A DNA stretch of 64,000 nt from Rhizophagus irregularis. Its lineage: Eukaryota > Glomeromycota > Glomeromycetes > Glomerales > Glomeraceae. Of the stretch, positions 23,907 through 33,818 are shown in pieces; position 1 is the stretch's first letter, and each line of letters starts with the position of its first letter. A model generated the notes under the pieces. The model saw only the letters and a program-made list of their open reading frames with translations. It was not told the origin of the DNA and did no database searches. The stretch is from NCBI RefSeq assembly GCF_026210795.1, contig NC_089449.1:2976001-3040000 (forward strand), written 5' to 3'. The position numbers were made by a program, and so were the translations under genes.

Positions 23907-24839
23907 ATGTCCACTCAAGTCTTGACCAGGGAGACCAGGCAGATCTCCAAAATCAATCAGGTACTAAGTGATGTTTAAAACTATTTTGAGTATAAATGGC
24001 AACTATTGCTAACGATAATGATAGATCTTTACGAAAATTAATGAAACATTAACTCGAACGCGAGATCAAAACATTATCAAGATCGAACTAGATAAATTTG
24101 ATGACCATATACGTGAAGCCGTGCACAGTATATACAAAGCTGAAATAATCAATAAAGATATTTTTATCAAAGTAAGTTTATTCCGAATTTCATTTTTCAT
24201 TTATTATTAAATCTGACAAATTTTATATTAGATTGATGGAGGACTTAAAACGACTATTCACTTTGATCTTGTGATTTCTGCTCGTGCACATAATCCAAAT
24301 TGGTTTGTAGTACCTACTACGACATGTATTGTTGGTCCCAATAGTTATGGACCCGACGTTGGAATATGGTATATTAGGCCAACGTTTAATCAACTGGGAC
24401 ATCCAATTCTATATGCATGTCCGCCGCCTAACGTATGGATAGAGGTAATAAAATTCTTGCAGAGGAAACATTGTAAATGGTTTTGCTTATTAGATTCGAA
24501 TCCTCGCAGGTTTTTTATAACAAGGACCCGGATCGTCAGCATGCCTTAAATAATTTTAATGACGTTCAGCAAATTAATCCTACAATTGAATTTGTGGGAA
24601 TAGCTCTCCCTGATATGATTCGTTGCTACCGTCAAAATCCTGCTCCTGGGGTAGCCTCAGTTCACGTAAAGCCGGAGAATGATCAAACTGCTAGACCTAG
24701 TCGCGGTCCGTACCTCATACACTGGAATGCAAACAATATTCCGGTTTATTACAAGTTTGACTGGAACGAGCATCTGGATCTCCGATGTGGGTGGAGGCTT
24801 CAACTGAATATTGTTCTGGACGTAATTTCTCAGCCTTAA
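23907..24839 (+). CDS. Uma2-like putative endonuclease (PD-(D/E)XK fold)
   Basis: Four exons: 23907-23960, 24025-24171, 24232-24444, 24510-24839. They join in frame to 247 aa. The central block reads SYGPDVGIWYIRP, then PPNVWIEVFYNKDP, then a histidine/asparagine-rich turn. The order PDV ... IEV ... K matches the Uma2 (DUF820) family of putative restriction-type nucleases, where PD and E are active-site residues of a PD-(D/E)XK core. Bacterial members are common; fungal ones are known mainly from this lineage (established in general terms; exact distribution not checked). The first 60 residues form a charged helical lead. The gene is intact, unlike its neighbours, and lies in a repeat-rich zone, so horizontal origin followed by intron gain is possible (inference). 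Confidence 0.65.
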
Positions 24840-26844
24840 ATGATTATTATATAATAAAAAAATATTAGATTAGATGGATTGAATAATTGATTAAGGTATT
24901 GAAATAGTGAACATTACACCACCCCAGCTCCTGCATTAGTGTGTAAGTAGAAAATTTTTCTCAATACATTTCCTATGATATACATGTCCGCAGGGTAATA
25001 CAGTAAATGGTTCAAAAGTTGACATAAAATATGTCAATCGCATTTCGAGCATTTCGCATGCTTCGTAAAATCTTTATCCTTAACAGTATCATCCCCCTAG
25101 CTAGAGGTCACAAATGCTGGAAAGAGTCATGCTGGTTTTCAGGAACCTATAAATGAAAAAATGTCCGTTAATATACACTTCGTGTCGTCATTGCGCTAAT
25201 CCCCCTTGTAAATCGTAGCGATTAACATACCTCATAACCTCACGCGGATAAACATTCCAGGTGTTTGAACGAAAAATAATATAAAATCCTTTTAATAAAA
25301 TTCAGTGATTAACGATACATTCCTCTCAATGTTTGAATCCTTCAATGATTAACAACGCTCTCCTGTGAGTACTGACTTTGTTAACTCCTATTTTATAATT
25401 TATATATATAACATAGAGAATATAAAATTTTTTTGAAAAGTTATTATTTCTCGAATAAAGCAAATCCAGTTGAAATTTTAAGAAAAATACGCGTAACAGA
25501 ATGGCACACAAAATTATCGTTGATGAAAAAGTTCTCTGGAGTGATCATGATCTCCAGCACATTTTTTTATTTATTTTCTTAATTTCATTATCTTTTTCTT
25601 AATGCATATATTCAAAAAGAATAATCAGCAAATAGCAACTTAACCATGCCAGTACCATTTCCTTCTAACCATCATTGCCAGACTTGTCACAAAAGAACTA
25701 AGACCGCTTCAAGTAACGGGATCATGAGTGGAGTAAAGAGAGAGATGATAAAGTTCTGTAATAAATTCTTTCCTAATCTCAACATTCCAAGAAATTTTTG
25801 AAAAATAAATAAATTAGCTTTTTTTTACAATTTTAATCCCATTATTCCATTACATTTGTCATATAACTTATAACTTAAGAAGGAGTTTCGACCTATACGA
25901 CAGTAACATCCGTAAACACTATTATAAGCATTATATATATTATCAGTATTATGTATACGAAACTGACATATGAAAGCCAGAGGAAATGTTGCGTGATTTT
26001 TAAGACCCTTCCCAAGAGTTGTTTATTGATACAAAAAATAAAATAAGTAGCCGTGATATATAGTTTTACTACACGATGGTTCTATATTAATGCCTGAGGA
26101 AGTTTTTCGCTCGTCTAACTACCTACACTATCAATCATCGAAAACAAAAATGGTCAACAGTTATAATTATACGAGATATCAGTATTGGAAAATAAATCAA
26201 ATTAATTTTAGTAAAAGCTCCGGCTAATAAATTTCTGAGGAATCCTGAACGGAAATACTATTCATACACTTTAAAGTCTCTTTGGTAGTCATATTTATTT
26301 GGATTCGAAGCTTCAGTGTGAATCTACGTTCTGATCGGGAATATAGTATGTAAACTCAATCTCTTCACAAGCATACGAAATTAAAACAAATTTATTAGGC
26401 GTATTATTTGCAATTTAACAAGTGTTATCGCTTTTTCTTTTTATTGAGAAAAAATAAATCGCAAGTGCAGATGTTGGTTATAATCCATATGTATCTATTC
26501 TATAAAATATACAATTATACAAATTGACATTTTAAGAATCAATTACAAGCTTTCCAATTTACGTTGCGTCATAATAACTTGTCATCCAAAAGTCAATTAA
26601 ACATCATTATTACGATCATCGATCACTATATTCCAATTGCCTTTAGTGCAAGAATACCATTAACCTTTTGCCGTTCTGTTATATACTTGTAATTACTTAA
26701 AGATGTACCAACAAGCTTATTTTAATTAATATTTTTTCAAATATTTTAAATATAAAAACTTTATTATAATCCTTTATAATTATTATAATTTAAATTTTAT
26801 TTTAAATTTTAGTTTTTTTTATTAAAATTAAGAGTTAAAGCTAG
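24840..26844. other. intergenic region, accessory zone
   Basis: No gene is supportable. It contains the second copy of the diverged duplicated segment (25314-25560). The rest is AT-rich with no clear termini or frames. Confidence 0.45.
25314..25560 (+). repeat. diverged duplicated segment, copy 2
   Basis: Counterpart of 22110-22375 in the same orientation. It includes an ATG at 25501 with coding similarity (MAHKIIVDEK, then LWSDHDLQH) for about 20 codons before the frame dissolves into hydrophobic, T-rich codons and stops. Confidence 0.7.
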
Positions 26845-27930
26845 GTTGTAATCAATATAGTAAAATTGTACCAATGGCATAACACAATCCATATCGTAGC
26901 ATACTAAATTTGGAATGTATTTCTCCTGAAGGTCATTAAGAATTTGATATATCTTGATTTCGTTCTGCATTTCTTTCAAGACATATGATCGGGATTTCCA
27001 CAGATCGGTATTTTTGCGAAATTCATATAGAAGTGTCTTTCCACTTCGTCCCTGGCCTAATATATCCTTAAATTTGAAGTTCCATAGAGATTCTGATTCT
27101 TCGTATTTTTTGATGTGCTAGAAGATGATCCGGACGATGATCCAGAATGACTTCTCTTTTGAAGCTGATTTCTTCCTTGTTACGCGTTTAGAGACTGATG
27201 TTCATTATTTTCATCAGCAGGAATTAGGATGCATAATTCCTTGGTGGCATATGCATACGCCTTAAGGACAGGTGGCGAATCCGACTCCAATAGAAGAACT
27301 TCTGATATCTATAAAAGCTCGCTGTTTTCTTCATCATCACCCGGTCGGCACAAAAACCAGTGACTATCATAAGTTGAAAGTATACCGTATTTAACTTGAT
27401 TCACTACCATATAACTATAAATCTTCCTAATTACACTTTGTGTTTTGAATTGTGTTTATGAAATTCTATAAATGATTGTTCACCAATATCTTCTAAAACA
27501 TATTTTATCTTGACCTCAATTGGTATGACCGTATGAGTACTTGAAATGAAGCAAGATGGTAATAAAATCTGAATTACCAGGGGTTTTGGTCAATTCTCTC
27601 GAAAAATAGTAATCTTTCAAAAGTTTATTTAATACTATACATATATTTTGTTCAAAAGCGGTTTGAATGCTTATTTCATTATGCATCTGTGAATATTTGG
27701 GGTAAATTGTGGCCTATTATATTCCGGTTTGTTGCTGAATTTAAAATTATTCACTTCCTCCAAAAAGCCACTGGTTGCCAAGATTTTTAGCTTTTCCATA
27801 AACAAAGGGAGGCTGTGTAAGCTCATTTTGAGTCATATTAACCATCAACCCTCTGATCATGAAGTATATTATGAGATCCTTCTCACCAAGACTTGAGATT
27901 TTGTTCATAAATAAGTGATAAGTCTTCATG
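26845..27930 (-). pseudogene. nuclease-kinase family gene, disrupted
   Basis: On minus, coding-like pieces appear in order across several frames. NSDFI (about 27561-27575) and IEVKIKYVL (about 27500-27520) look like the D and ExK elements of a PD-(D/E)XK nuclease. Next come YGILSTYDSHWFLCRP (about 27345-27400) and a glycine-rich GQGRSGKTLLYEFR loop (about 27020-27060). The last piece is a kinase-like stretch with VLKEMQNEIKIYQ (about 26940-26990). I recognise this order from expanded Rhizophagus families of nuclease domain followed by kinase-like domain (recollection, not searched). Stops and frame changes, for example after NSELL and before the S/T-rich linker, and the loss of the kinase C-lobe mark it as broken and truncated at its 3' end near 26845. 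Confidence 0.6.
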
Positions 27931-28737
27931 TATCATATCCTTTCACATCTTCGATGCTAGAAATAGTATCGCAAAATACTGTATATTAGAAATTACCTAA
28001 TCTGGCCTATTTTACCCACAATCATTTTACCAACTACCTACAGTTGAATCCTAATCTATCCTAATATTATCCTAACCCTAATTCTAACCCTAATGCCTAA
28101 TTCTAAGCAGTTGAAGTTGACATATTTGAAAGTTTGCAAAAAGATGGGAAATATATATGAAATCTAAATGCTCTGATATTGTGCTTATGATAAAAATTCA
28201 AAGTCCAATTGTAACTTTAAACTTTATTAACAATTTTTCAGATACATTAATAAGCAACAGAATGAAAAATGCCAGAGAAGCAAATGAAATATATGATACT
28301 ATCAAAGAGAAAGAAAGTGCATGAATCCTAGGCCATTTAATATGAGTCTGATCATAACTATTACCAAAAAAGATAGGTTCAATTCCATTGCATTTTGAGA
28401 TAGAATGGAAACTGATTCTTAGATGTGTGGTTATGCAAAAAAGGGTGAAGAATACCCCAATAAATATATCAATATGGAAATAACAGTACAGGAAAGATTG
28501 ATAGGAAAGGTTGTTTTCTTGAGAAAAAGAAAGTTACAACTTCATGGCTTAATACTGATAAGGAATGGAAAAAAAATGTAAGCATACTCTAAAAGAATGG
28601 TATGCTTTGATAAAGAACAAATAAGAGCCAGTTTATAAGTAAGGTGTTTAAGTAAAAGAGTCTTCTTTTCTTTACAATTAGGTAATATATAATTCCAAAT
28701 TATTATTATTATTATTGCATATTTTATCTACCTGCAA
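27931..28737. other. degenerate intergenic DNA left of the hAT element
   Basis: It includes a telomere-like CCTAA tract. Between about 28270 and 28620 there are short coding-looking pieces in changing frames (for example EYPNKYINMEITVQERLIGK) that may belong to a decayed mobile element. No complete frame. Confidence 0.4.
28050..28105. repeat. degenerate telomere-like CCCTAA tract
   Basis: The words ATCCTAA, TCCTAA, CCTAACCCTAA, CTAACCCTAA and GCCTAA follow each other, interrupted by single changes. TTAGGG is the usual telomere repeat in many fungi. The tract is short and interstitial. Confidence 0.5.
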
Positions 28738-29459
28738 TAGAGCTCCGAACGGGTCGGGTCGGGTCGGGTTACATGGTTAACCCGAACCGAAATTTTTTTT
28801 CAGGTCAGGTCGGGTCGGGTAAACCGTTCTGACCCGGCCCGACCCATTTGACCCGAAAGTATTCGGGTCACTTCGGGTAACTCGGGTTACCCGAAGTTTT
28901 ATTATTAAATATTGTAAAAAAACGTTTTGTAACATTTTTTACTTTTTGTTTTTATATATAAAACGCCGAAACTATTTGTTTCGGCATTTTTCCTTTTGAT
29001 TTTACATGTAAAAACGCCGAAACTGATAGTTTCGGCGTTTATTTTTCGATTTTGCATGTAAAAGCGCCGGAATAATTAGTTCCGGCGTTTTTCCTTTTTG
29101 ATTTTACATGTAAAAACGCCGGAATCATTAGTTCCGGCGTTTTTCTTTTTGATTTTACATGTAAAAACGCTGAAACTGATAGTTTCGGCATTTTTTTTCA
29201 ATTTTACATGTAAAAACGCCGGAATCATTAGTTTCGGCATTTTTTTTCGATTTTACATGTAAAAACGCTGGAATCATTATAAGTTTCGGCGTTATTTAAT
29301 TTATTTGACCCAAATATATGTCGGGTCATGGGTCGGGAGGTCGTCGCACTGAGCGACCGACCCGACCCGTGTCAGGTCATGAATTTGATGACCTGACCTG
29401 AATATTTCGGGTCAACCCGTCGGGTCACCCGATCTGTCGGGTCAGGTTTCGGAGCTCTA
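28738..29459. mobile_element. non-autonomous hAT-type element with hairpin array
   Basis: Perfect 12-bp terminal inverted repeats TAGAGCTCCGAA / TTCGGAGCTCTA are flanked by 8-bp direct repeats ACCTGCAA (28730-28737 and 29460-29467). An 8-bp duplication and a TARAG-type terminus are hallmarks of hAT transposons. The 722-bp body has no coding frame. Each end carries subterminal runs of GGGTC/GACCC, much richer in G/C than the surroundings and able to fold back. The centre is an array of seven hairpin-forming units. A transposase must be supplied from elsewhere. Confidence 0.85.
28959..29294. repeat. seven-unit tandem array of palindromes
   Basis: Units of about 50 bp each hold a hairpin of the form ACGCC(G/A)(G/A)AA-loop-TT(T/C)(C)GGCGT, separated by the palindrome TTTTACATGTAAAA. 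Two stem versions occur: GCCGAAAC paired with GTTTCGGC (unit 2), and GCCGGAA paired with TTCCGGC (units 3 and 4). Both arms have therefore changed together. Units 5-7 have one-sided changes giving G-U or mismatched pairs. Confidence 0.85.
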
Positions 29460-30022
29460 ACCTGCAATTTTCAAATCAATGTAAACTCCTAGCCAAAACA
29501 TAAGTTATATCATTATTTTTTGCTTTCTAACTTACTTAAAAGTCATCTCCAATATTTTTCCTTTCTGAAAAATTATATTCTGAGAAAATTTTTTGAATTG
29601 AAGTTTTTTCATAATATATAATCTGAATATCACAGATTAATTTAATTACCATTATAATTTATTTACCACATTATATTTATTATTACAACAAAGTTTGTTA
29701 AAAATCACAAACTCACTAATGAAATGAATCTTAAAAAGCTTAGCTAGTATACACCAGAAATACTTGAGCTCTTACCAGATAATAGAGAGAAAAGGTATCA
29801 GACTTGTGGTCATCTTCAAAAAGGGTATAATTTTAGCAAAGAACAGATATTTGTATTGATATCTTCTCAAAGAACTAGTCAAACTAACAAAAGTTAGATA
29901 ACCCTCAAAGAAGAAGGGTCAGAAGCAGAAGTGAATATATGCAATACTAAAAGCATCTGCCAAGTATCTGATATTATCTTAGAAGAAGAAATTATTAGAA
30001 AAATAATTTAATTTATTATACA
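29460..30022. other. spacer between two hAT-type elements
   Basis: No full gene. About 29735-29900 reads as a coding-like fragment (PEILELLPDNREKRYQTCGH) that soon stops. It may be the same decayed element as the fragments left of 28738, which the hAT insertion would have split. Confidence 0.4.
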
Positions 30023-30388
30023 TAAAGCTCTAAATGGTTCAAATTAGTATGGATTAAAGAGCAATCCAGGACCAGACCAAAAAAATTGCTTTATTTTAAT
30101 CTGATCCAGATTATATTAAAAGATAATTCAGAACTAAACTAAACCAGACCAGTTATTTAATTCAGTCTGGTTTGGTCTTATAATAAAAAATATTGCGAAA
30201 ACATTTTTTAATTATAACAACATTTTTTTATTAAATTAATTAAAATAATATTGCAAAAACATTTTTTAATAAAATTATTTTGAAAAAATGTTTTACAACA
30301 TTTTTTTAATTAAAATTAAACTGCTTCAATTTAATTATTTGTTTAATGTACTTCTTCTCCCTTTATTTTTTCAAAAATCTAAACATAT

Positions 30389-30683
30389 CACTAGTCAAAA
30401 ACCAATATATCAGGTAGCAGATATGTATCAGATATGTACCTGATATGTGTAGTATTAATGCAGAAAATTGGGTACCTGATATGTGTAAGATATGTGTAAA
30501 TAAATATATCATCTACATATCATTTACATATTATATACATATCGGTACCCGATATGTATATGATATATATATTTACATATATCTTACACATATCGGGTAT
30601 CCAATTTTCTGCATTAATACTACATATATCGGGTACATATCTAATACATTTCTGCTACCTGATATATTGGTTTTTGACCAGTG
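30389..30683. mobile_element. near-perfect fold-back element (CACTA-like termini)
   Basis: A 295-bp palindrome: the left arm CACTAGTCAAAAACCAATAT continues for about 110 bp and is mirrored by the right arm ending ATATTGGTTTTTGACCAGTG. The flanks carry TAT on both sides, fitting a 3-bp duplication as in CACTA/CMC elements or a TA duplication as in Tc1/mariner. It sits inside the larger hAT-like element. The overlapping open frames on both strands are by-products of the palindrome. Confidence 0.75.
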
Positions 30684-30781
30684 TATAGTAATAAATATGT
30701 TTAAATATCTCCTCTGAATTTGAATTATGAATTTCCAGAATTTCCAGAATTTTCCAAATTTTCCCAAAAGTTATATTATGT

Positions 30782-30945
30782 TTGTTTGTTTAAATCCCAA
30801 ATTCAATTATGACATCCCAAATTATTTTGGCACTTTACATAGTAAATTATATATAAACTAAATGAATTACGGCATTCCAAATTATAATTATAGCATCCCA
30901 AAATAATTTGGGCAGCATATATAATTCTGGATATTAAACAAACAA
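30782..30945. mobile_element. small inverted-repeat element
   Basis: Left TTGTTTGTTTAAATCC and right ATATTAAACAAACAA are inverted repeats. Inner words ATCCCAAATTATTTTGG and ATCCCAAAATAATTTGGG are mirrored as well. About 164 bp, no coding capacity, nested in the 30023-31308 element. Confidence 0.5.
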
Positions 30946-31366
30946 TCAAATTGAAGCGACTTTACTTTGAAAAAATATTTTGCAATATTTTTTCATTAAA
31001 TTAATTATAAAAATGTTGTAAAAACATTTTTTTTCTAATAATATATAAAAAAAAAACATTTGCAACATTTTTTTATTTAATAATTAAACAATCATATAGT
31101 TTTAATATAAAACTATTGTGAAACCAATTATTCAGTCCAGTTTGATTCCAACTTGTTTAATTCAGTTCAGGTTAGATTTATAATTCAGGATCAGATCAGA
31201 TCAGATCAGACTGAATATTTCAGTTTAAGTTGAAGTATCAACCTGAACTGGACCAATCCTAATTTTTGGTCTGATTGCTGGATTAGAACTGGACCAATTA
31301 GAGCTTTAAGTCCATCTTATTTTGCAAGATGCATATACCTCTCATTTTAGATTACATCTACCCTTT

Positions 31367-31690
31367 CTATGTACTGGAGAAGTAAAGTATACCCTTCTCA
31401 TATTGGAGTGAATCTCCCTCTTCACCTTCCTGAAAGGATATCTTTCCTTCATGGGATGTTACCTTCCTTTCATGAGATATTACCTTTCCTTTGTGGGATG
31501 TTACCCTCCTCATGTTGAAGTGAATCTCCATTTTCGCCTTTCTGAGAGGATACCTTCCTTTCATGGGATGTTTAGATGTTACCTTCCCTTTGTGGGATGT
31601 TACCCTTCTCATGTTGGAATAAATCTCCCTCTTTGCCTTCCTGAGAGGATCATTGTACCCTTCCAATTGTGAAAGTATTAACTTCATTTT
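31367..31690. repeat. compound minisatellite (GGGATGTTACC-type)
   Basis: Units of 20-25 bp around CATGGGATGTTACCTTCC alternate with a longer block (GTTGAAGTGAATCTCC...TTCCTGAGAGGAT), giving a higher-order period near 110 bp. The minus strand is open throughout and would encode repeats of NMRRVTSHKGKV, but the frame is most simply a result of repeat units with few stops. Confidence 0.75.
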
Positions 31691-31697
31691 CTTTTAG

Positions 31698-32207
31698 TTT
31701 CATCACCAGAATATAGAAAATATAATTGTTGCAGAAAGCCAGAATGCTCCATTATGTGTAGTGGCAATTTACAAGGAATAACCAAGAAAGAACTTGAAAT
31801 ATGGTTAAAAAGTGCGACCACAATTTCATTTGTACACATTATCAAGCAAATCCATAACTCGTAAGCTTTTTAGATAAATATCTATTGAAATATGACCATT
31901 GCCTCTGTTTTTTTATAGTTATGGTCATATCCATTTCAACACTTCCCTTGAAGCTGGTTCATTTTTTAGTCGTTATAGTAAAGATTTCACTATGGATGGA
32001 CTCCAGAATATTGCAATTAGGATTAGTGTCTCATATTATTTCATCACAAGACGGAAGGTCGATTATTTGGAGGTAGGTACCTTCTCAGATTCCAATATTT
32101 TTTTTCATCTTTTCATTACAATTTTTAGCACGAAAGGCAAAAAACCTAAACCTGATTCTGCTTCAACTTCAGTAGAAAAAGTGCTTGAAACTGAGGAAAC
32201 AACCTGA
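31698..32207 (+). pseudogene. 3' part of an unrecognised gene
   Basis: An open stretch after a good acceptor (CTTTTAG, 31691-31697) runs to a GTAAGC donor at 31861, and the next exon at 31919 joins in frame (YGHIHFNTSLEAGSFFSRYS). The frame then continues to a stop at 32207 through a possible 56-bp intron that stays open. CCRKPECSIMCSGN has a cysteine pattern. No family recognised. The 5' exons are missing, because the minisatellite lies directly upstream, so this is either a truncated gene or a longer gene interrupted by repeat expansion. Confidence 0.4.
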
Positions 32208-32508
32208 AATTCGAAATCACGAAGAACTCGTAGTAAATTTATATGATTTTATGTTTAGTCATGTATAGTGTTTATTATTTATATACTACTATGTATTTCG
32301 AAATTAATAATTGTATTATTCTGTTTATACAAATATAATAAAGAAATGCGCGTTACTAACTTAAAAATAAAAATAAAAAGAAAAAATATGTAAAAATTTT
32401 CGGTAAATTTATTATGCCATTTCTTAAATTATTTATATTAGTATTATAAAATTATAAAAATTTCTAAACAAAAAATTATAATAATCATACTGATAAATTT
32501 CCAAAAAT
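32208..32508. other. short spacer between convergent genes
   Basis: AT-rich, with AATAAA-like words on both strands (AATAATAAAG near 32336). It probably holds the 3' ends of the flanking transcripts. No gene seen. Confidence 0.5.
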
Positions 32509-33818
32509 TTAAATAAGAGAAACTTTAGTTCTGACCAAACCGCCACGGAAATTTTTGACTGGTTGAGGAAGCATTTGCAATCGTCTAAAAGCTTCATGAA
32601 TATGTGAAGGTTGTAAAGGTGTTTGCTCTGAAGGAGGCGAAGAGAATAAACACACATCCCTATTATCTAATTCGTCATCAAACATTCCTTTGGGGCGATT
32701 GAGACTTTTGTTGTGAAACATTTGATCTTTGTCCAGATCTCTTTTGACTCTTAAAGCTGTTTCTGTCAATGTGCTCACCATCTCAAATGTAAGAAAACCA
32801 AGAATATCTATAATATCATCATTAGGCTTCATATCTATATATGCAGACATGTTAGCCCATTCACGAAATCTCTTTGCTTTTCTATATGTGAAAGATGCTT
32901 GTCGGCATTCTGAGTAATGCACATACTCATCTCGTGTCATAGCTCTAGTAATTTCATCAGCATCCTTAATGCAAAAATTAAAATTTTCGCAAATATGTAA
33001 ATTATTTCAAATAAACAAATAATATTATCCTTACCTTTAATCTTTGTATTGAATCATTATAGGCCTCCAACTCTTCCTCATCTTCGTCATCAGAGTCGGC
33101 ATTCAAAAATTCAGAAAACGAATTGACAAGTTCCCAAGACAATTTAACTTTCATTTTTCGCGCCTTGGCTATTTTGTCTTTAAAGAAGGAAATCTATTTA
33201 ATAAGACTAACTCGACTATCAATAAATTATATAAGAAAACTTACCAATTCATATAAGTTGTGAAATAGCAAGTTAATAAATTAATATCATTTATAATTAA
33301 AATCGATCTAATTTTGTAATTTCAAACCTGCATTCGGTTCTTCCATGATTTCTTCTGCTGCATCATTTCCACCTGTGTCTTTTGCATTTTTTCGTACATC
33401 TTTCCAGCTTAGATACGTTCTTAATCTATTTACTTTAGCACGATCATGGCGGATCAAAAAGATCAAATCCTCAGCACTCATATATCTGGAACCACGTTTT
33501 GAAGCTTGAGCTGCTGCTTGTATAATCTATTTAGCTGAAAAATATTAATAAAATTGTGAAACTATTTAAATTTATACAGTATATTTATAATATGAAAAAT
33601 TCTTACGATTTCAATCACTTGAGAACGAACAATGTCCTCCACAAGATTTATTGTTTCAAGTAAGGGTGATTGAACTTCACCAAAAACAAACATCATTTGT
33701 TGAATTTCTGAAGTATACCGATATTTTGACTTTTCTTTCTCCTACATATTATAATACAAAACACGAATTAATACGAAGTTAGATTCCTTATATTTAATTA
33801 CATAATTAATAATACCAT
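32509..33818 (-). CDS. SPT3: SPT3, SAGA complex histone-fold subunit
   Basis: Five exons on minus: 33818-33816 (the ATG alone), 33741-33607, 33526-33328, 33177-33035, 32964-32509; 311 aa. Blocks identify SPT3 with high certainty: EIQQMMFVFGEVQSPL and DLIFLIRHDRAKVNRLRTYL (first histone fold, TAF13-like) and ECRQASFTYRKAKRFREW with KPNDDIIDILGFLTFEMV (second fold, TAF11-like). In SAGA, Spt3 contacts TBP and steers promoter choice. Between the folds lies an acidic DSDDEDEEELE stretch. Length is close to the yeast protein. The ATG-only first exon rests on frame closure and on how closely the predicted N-terminus matches other SPT3 starts. It shares an upstream region of about 210 bp with TMA7. 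Confidence 0.93.

Larger units (their letters stand above)
30023..31308. mobile_element. second hAT-like non-autonomous element with nested insertions
   Basis: Ends TAAAGCTCTAA and TTAGAGCTTTA form perfect 11-bp inverted repeats related to the TAGAGCTCCGAA end of the first element. Subterminal sequences also mirror each other (CCAGACC/GGTCTGATT words, runs of AACATTTTTT). I found no matching 8-bp flanks, so either the duplication has decayed or the limits are off by some bases. Two smaller inverted-repeat elements lie inside. No coding frame. Confidence 0.55.

Noticed and set aside
28959-29294. Regular roughly 50-bp repeats resembling a CRISPR array
   Set aside because: The repeats are themselves hairpins with no unique spacers, lie inside a hAT-type element and occur in a eukaryotic genome with no cas genes.
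30445-30767. Overlapping open frames on both strands
   Set aside because: They are created by the 295-bp palindrome and simple ATAT-type codons; no protein features.
31367-31687. 106-codon lysine-rich frame on minus
   Set aside because: It follows the minisatellite units exactly. The repeat explains the open frame better than a gene does, although transcription was not tested.
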